Of a stretch of DNA of 23,300 nucleotides, positions 20,101 through 23,300 are shown in pieces; within the stretch, counting starts at the first letter, position 1; every line of letters starts with the position of its first letter. Source of the DNA: Ophioceras dolichostomum. Its lineage: Eukaryota; Ascomycota; Sordariomycetes; Magnaporthales; Ophioceraceae. The stretch lies in assembly GCA_003049485.1 (NCBI GenBank), contig PYST01000486.1:1-23300 (forward strand), read 5' to 3'. The notes under the pieces were generated by a model. That model did no database searches, was not told the DNA's origin, and worked only from the letters and a program-made list of their open reading frames with translations. The position numbers and the translations under genes are program-made.

Positions 20101-21327
20101 GCGTGCGGCCTGGAGCTGTGCATGCTGGAAGTGATGACGAGCGCGTGCCTAACTGAGGGTAGTCTGGAGGCGCTCTGAGATGTTGAGCATGACTGTGATA
20201 TTGGTCGCTTGCGGAACGAGTGAGCTTGTGGTCGATAGCTTGCCGGTTTACTAGGTGATGCGAGTGTACTGCTGGTCCTCGACCTTTCCTTTGCTGGCTT
20301 TCCAGGCTGAGTGAGAGTACTTGGAGACGGAGGGCATAACTCCGCAGTGCAGTGCGATACTGGAAGTGCATCGTGCCGTCGAGATTGATAGCCACTGGTG
20401 GGTTTGTGTTCTGGGTTGGCGACTTCACAGCTCCATTGCAACTCATCCTTCTCGTGCTGCTCGTATCTGTCTTGGATAACCCCCCGCATTGTGACTTTTG
20501 TGATTCGCATGACCGACTCGCTGTCGTGAGTCAGGGGCGGTCGGAGACGGAGTAGAAATAGTAGTCCGACGGAGCACGACCAAGGGAGCGGGGGAAGGGC
20601 AGCATTTGCTGCTGGCACCGGCGATACGCTTCAACGGTTGGCTATCATCACGAGTAATCAAAAACGGTGGCTGGTTGCGTATCATGCAGAGGCGCACCGC
20701 CAAACCTCGTGTTTGCGCGAGAGCCAGCGGTCACTGGACGACGGCGTGTTCTTGGCGTGGGGGACATTTGTAAAGGGGAGTGTATCGCGAGGAGTCAGAG
20801 GGAGGACGCGGAAGGGGTCGTCCCGCCAACGTTGTCGTGCCGGACCCCGGTCCGCCCCCTTTGTGTGGTGGGCGTGATTGTCATCCGTTCCAACAGTCGG
20901 CCTCCGGATTGTCAGCGGGGCCAAAGGGTTAGCGGGAAGTGTCACGCAGTGCGAGCTTCCACGAGAATGTCGGCGGCCGTCTGGACGAGAGCTTTTGAGA
21001 AGCATGGAGAAACCAGCTGGGTGAAAGAGGCGGGGGGATGAGCAGAAATATCTATGACAAGCAGCACAGCAGCACAAACGACACGCCGGAGGAGTCAAGC
21101 CCCTGGGAAGGCAAGGTTGCAACTCTTCAGAAGAAGGTCCAGATTCATTCTCTATGTACATCTCATATCGATGGAGCGAGGGGCACAAGTAGATGAGATG
21201 ATCTACAGGACCCGAGTGCTCCATACAAAACGTCGTCGCCGGACGGATTGGCACATGCTTGATGCGCCCCCTCTTATATCACGTCTTCAGCTCCTTCGTT
21301 GCTCCACTCCGCCATCCAACGGAGGGA

Positions 21328-22350
21328 TTACGACGTCGACGCCGGCGCCGCCCCTTCCGCTGCAGGGGCTGCTGCATCCTTCTTCCCCGGGACGAAGGGC
21401 TTGTGATGGGGGAAGATGGGGTAGTGGGAGTAAATCTGCGTCGGCCGTAGGTGCACCGGCGTCGAGTTTTTGGGCTGATCTGGGATCGTCTTCTCCAGTC
21501 CCTGTTCGTAGAGGGGGCGGGGTTGGCCGAATGGTTAGCAATCAAGCAAGCACAAAGACGGCGCTCATCGCATTCTTTTCTCTGGGCTTTTGCCCCACGC
21601 ATGTCTCGAATGAGGCAGTATCGGAGGAAGATGATGGTGCCTCACCAGCTTCTCGTAGACGCATTTGTTCAGCTTCCATTCGTCGGGTCGGCACTGCCAG
21701 AGCTGGTGGTTGTTGTTCTCCAGGCACCGCCAGTGCTTCCGGAACTCATCCAGGCAGGTCTTGTTGATGTCCTCAATCCTATCCGACGTGAAATTCCAAG
21801 CTTGTTAGCTCCAATGTGCCCCGTATGCGAACTCGCGTCAGCCTCGGTTGCTCCCACCGGTCCCTGCCTTCGACGCCAAGGTGGTCGGTCAGGGAACAGG
21901 GAGCTCTGGCTCTGGGATGATAGATGAACCGGCGCGGGGAGGAGAAGAGAGAAGACATCGCAAAACGTACACGCTCCTCGCACACCTCGTTACCCTGCGA
22001 CCTTCCCTCAAGCACTCGGCCTCGCCGTGGCCCGGGTTCTCCTGCTTGCATTGCATGTAGTCATCGTTGTAGGCTCGGCAGCGCGCGCCGATGAAGAAAG
22101 CCGCGGATAGAAGTGGCGCAGAGCTAGCCCCGAGCTCCTTGACCTTGGGAATCGAGTCTGGGAGAGGGGTCGTCTCGATGAGGAGCTGCTGGTTGAAGCT
22201 GTAAGGAGGCGCTCCCAAAATCTCGTTAGCTCTCTGTCTTCCGATTCGTTGCTGCATCTATCCTCGGTAGTGCCACTTGTGGGATCAATTGACACCCCGC
22301 GACAAGCTAGGAGATTCAATTGGTACATACACGGGTTTCCGGGCGGCCAT
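21328..22350 (-). CDS. nuo-20.8: Mitochondrial complex I 20.8-kDa subunit (NDUFA8 homologue)
   Basis: Accessory subunit of NADH:ubiquinone oxidoreductase, orthologous to human NDUFA8 and Neurospora NUO-20.8. It acts on the intermembrane-space side of complex I. Four exons are inferred: 22331-22350, 21971-22198, 21646-21778 and 21328-21501, giving 184 residues. Donors are GTATGT, GTACGT and GTGAGG. Acceptors are TTACAG, GATAG and AACAG, with CTAAC branch points in the last two introns. The first coding exon is only 20 nt. The four CX9C motifs pair exactly: Cys47/57, 69/79, 91/101 and 112/122, making two CHCH domains imported and oxidised by the Mia40 pathway. There is no cleavable presequence, as expected for such proteins. 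The C-terminal tail ends in an Ala/Pro/Gly-rich stretch. The ATG at 22350 has good context (CAAG-ATG). It is head to head with the nucleoporin gene. Confidence 0.95.
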
Positions 22351-22921
22351 CTTGGGCGTAGATTGCAGACGGTGCGCTCGCGGATCGGAACGGGGGGCGG
22401 ATGCGGAAGCTTCTTGCTTGCTTGCTCGTCGCAATGCCGGAGCTATCGTTTTGACGTTTTAGCTGGCGGCGGTTTGAAGGAGGTTCGATCCGCCGAATTG
22501 GCGGGTCGCTGATTGGCCGCTCCCTCGACCTGAGGACCCGCCTAGGTGAGCGGCCAATCATTCAGCCCGGTCTGCCCCATCTTCAGGTGAGCGGGCCCCC
22601 GACGCGATTTTTCGGGCTTCCCTTACATTTTTGCGCGTCGAAGTGCGAAGGGCGGCGCCAAACAACCCAAGGATGATCACACCAGCGATATTTGACATCA
22701 GCGCACCGTCGAATACCTAGGAACTTTTTACGCATGGCTTGACAGAACACCTTGAAAGATTTTTCGCGCTTTTTGCAGCCTCTGGATGGTCTGTTGAAGC
22801 TAGCAACACAGAGGCAGCTAGGGACGCAGTCGCGACTCTTCCGTCTGCGCTACCTCCGCGGCCGTCCCGCTGGTCTTCTCGCCTATCGTCTCGCGCACTT
22901 CCAGCTTCGCTCCCCGCCACG
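22351..22921. promoter_or_regulatory. Divergent promoter, complex I subunit / nucleoporin
   Basis: A 571-bp interval between two divergent start codons, so both genes must be driven from it. It carries a striking inverted repeat with CCAAT boxes at 22510-22560 and a CTTG-rich run near 22408-22428 on the plus strand. No TATA box is evident, which is common for housekeeping genes. Confidence 0.7.
22510..22560. promoter_or_regulatory. 13-bp inverted repeat with two CCAAT boxes
   Basis: TGATTGGCCGCTC at 22510-22522 is the exact reverse complement of GAGCGGCCAATCA at 22548-22560, with a 25-nt spacer. Each arm holds a CCAAT box (CCAAT at 22554-22558 on +, and its complement ATTGG on the left arm), facing opposite genes. 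A second, overlapping pair, GGCGGGTC at 22500-22507 and GACCCGCC at 22535-22542, is also complementary. CCAAT boxes are bound by the HAP/CBC (NF-Y) complex, which is known to control respiratory genes in fungi. Confidence 0.75.
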
Positions 22922-23300
22922 ATGTCGCTCTTCGGCAGTCTAAACACGGGCATCACCACGGCCGCTCCGTCGGCCTTCGGTGCCGCCCAGCCAGCCGCCG
23001 GCACGACGAGCCTCTTCGGCAGGCCAGCCACTCAACCAACCGGCACAACCTCGCTCTTTGGCTCCTCGATAGCCCCCCAAGCCCAACCTCAGGCTCAGAG
23101 CGCCTTCGGCTTCGGATTACAGTCACAAGCGCAGCAACAGCAACAACAGCTTCAACAACAGCAGCTTCAGCAACAGCAACTGCAGCAACAACAGCTTCAG
23201 CAACAACAACTGCAGCAGCAACAGATGCTGCAGCAGTCGATGTCAGGAGGGCTGGGACCCTCATTGTGGAGGCCAGGCAGTTTGTCGCATCGTGCGTTTC
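22922..23300 (+). CDS. FG-nucleoporin, 5' part (probably Nup54/Nup57 family)
   Basis: N-terminal FG-repeat region of a nuclear pore protein, running off the window. The start ATG is at 22922. FG dipeptides are at 4-5, 19-20, 32-33, 46-47, 62-63 and 64-65, mostly in SLFG or AFG context. A Gln-rich tract covers residues 71-105 with five LQQQQ units, followed by a short linker and SLWRPG at 114-119. In fungal Nup57/Nup54 homologues I recall an LWxPGR element just before the folded domain. The exon may end after base 23279, with donor GTTTGT at 23280, because reading on gives no recognisable sequence. Nup54/Nup57 sits in the central channel complex with Nsp1 and Nup49. Nup49 itself is the main alternative, and the folded domain that would decide is outside the window. 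Confidence 0.72.
   Translation, partial: MSLFGSLNTGITTAAPSAFGAAQPAAGTTSLFGRPATQPTGTTSLFGSSIAPQAQPQAQSAFGFGLQSQAQQQQQQLQQQQLQQQQLQQQQLQQQQLQQQQMLQQSMSGGLGPSLWRPGSLSHRAF
23132..23236 (+). repeat. CAG/CAA tract coding for poly-Gln with LQQQQ units
   Basis: 35 codons made almost only of CAG and CAA, with Leu (CTT or CTG) every fifth codon. The 15-bp period and the mixture of CAG and CAA show an imperfect in-frame minisatellite within the nucleoporin exon. It is likely to vary in length among strains. Confidence 0.9.

Larger units (their letters stand above)
13101..21327. other. 8.2-kb interval without a convincing gene
   Basis: The stretch lies upstream of the CAP gene and downstream of the complex I gene, both on the minus strand. 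I checked the longer open frames (for example 13185-13808 -, 14292-14780 -, 16286-16741 -, 18027-18398 +, 19841-20446 -, 20682-21254 -). None shows a domain, motif, splice-joined conserved block or consistent codon bias. The base composition is ordinary and not AT-rich, so it does not look like a RIP-degraded transposon or a centromere. It contains several short tandem and inverted repeats, listed separately, and GGCCGG-rich clusters near 18384-18490 and 19313-19330. It may hold long promoters, non-coding RNAs or lineage-specific small genes. I cannot show any of these. Confidence 0.6.

Noticed and set aside
21519..21545. Possible tRNA A box (GGTTGGCCGAATGGTTAGCAA)
   Set aside because: It resembles a Leu/Ser tRNA A box, but no B box or acceptor stem follows at the right distance. 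On the minus strand the same bases form the TGCTAACC branch point of an intron in the complex I gene.
22478..22495. B-box-like GGTTCGATCC upstream of the complex I gene
   Set aside because: The flanking bases do not form a five-pair T stem, and no cloverleaf or A box is visible upstream.
1..23300. Transposon, integrated virus or secondary-metabolite cluster
   Set aside because: No transposase, reverse transcriptase, polyketide or peptide synthase, terminal inverted repeats or long direct repeats were seen. The genes are ordinary conserved fungal functions.

Overview
This window comes from the nuclear genome of a filamentous ascomycete (Pezizomycotina, most likely Sordariomycetes). The grounds are short introns (about 60-180 nt) with fungal donors (GTACGT, GTAAGT, GTATGT, GTGAGT) and CTAAC-type branch points, GC-rich coding sequence, and proteins that read as fungal orthologues: septin Cdc11/AspA, an Hsv2-type PROPPIN, the RES-complex protein Ist3, a PR-1-like CAP protein and complex I NUO-20.8. 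Nothing looks bacterial, viral or transposon-derived, and I see no operons or CRISPR. No strong RIP-like AT-rich tract is visible.

Layout. 1-1140 is the 3' flank of the septin gene. 1141-2948 (-) is a seven-exon Cdc11 septin with one GC-AG intron. 2949-4582 is the divergent promoter region shared with the next gene. 4583-6420 (+) is a four-exon PROPPIN with two large low-complexity insertions. 6421-7221 is a convergent 3' flank. 7222-8411 (-) is the two-exon splicing factor Ist3. 8412-9283 is a second divergent promoter region, leading to a possible two-exon gene for a roughly 56-residue protein at 9284-9536 (+). 9697-10707 (-) is an intronless kinase-like gene. 10708-11972 is intergenic. 11973-13100 (-) is a three-exon secreted CAP/PR-1-like protein. 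13101-21327 is an 8.2-kb stretch in which I find no convincing gene. 21328-22350 (-) is the four-exon complex I subunit with four CX9C motifs. 22351-22921 is a compact divergent promoter with a 13-bp inverted repeat carrying two CCAAT boxes. 22922-23300 (+) is the first exon of an FG-nucleoporin, cut by the window edge.

The genes are mostly single-copy housekeeping functions (septin cytoskeleton, autophagy and phosphoinositide binding, pre-mRNA splicing, respiration, nuclear pore). They do not form a metabolic cluster or a defence system. I see no evidence for a dedicated new multi-gene system. The items most worth a second look are the tiny Cys-pair/Ala-Pro-tail gene, the long gene-free interval, the GC-AG intron in the septin GTPase domain, the PROPPIN insertions, and the CCAAT inverted repeat. 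All splice sites were inferred by eye from reading frame, consensus and family knowledge, with no transcript data.
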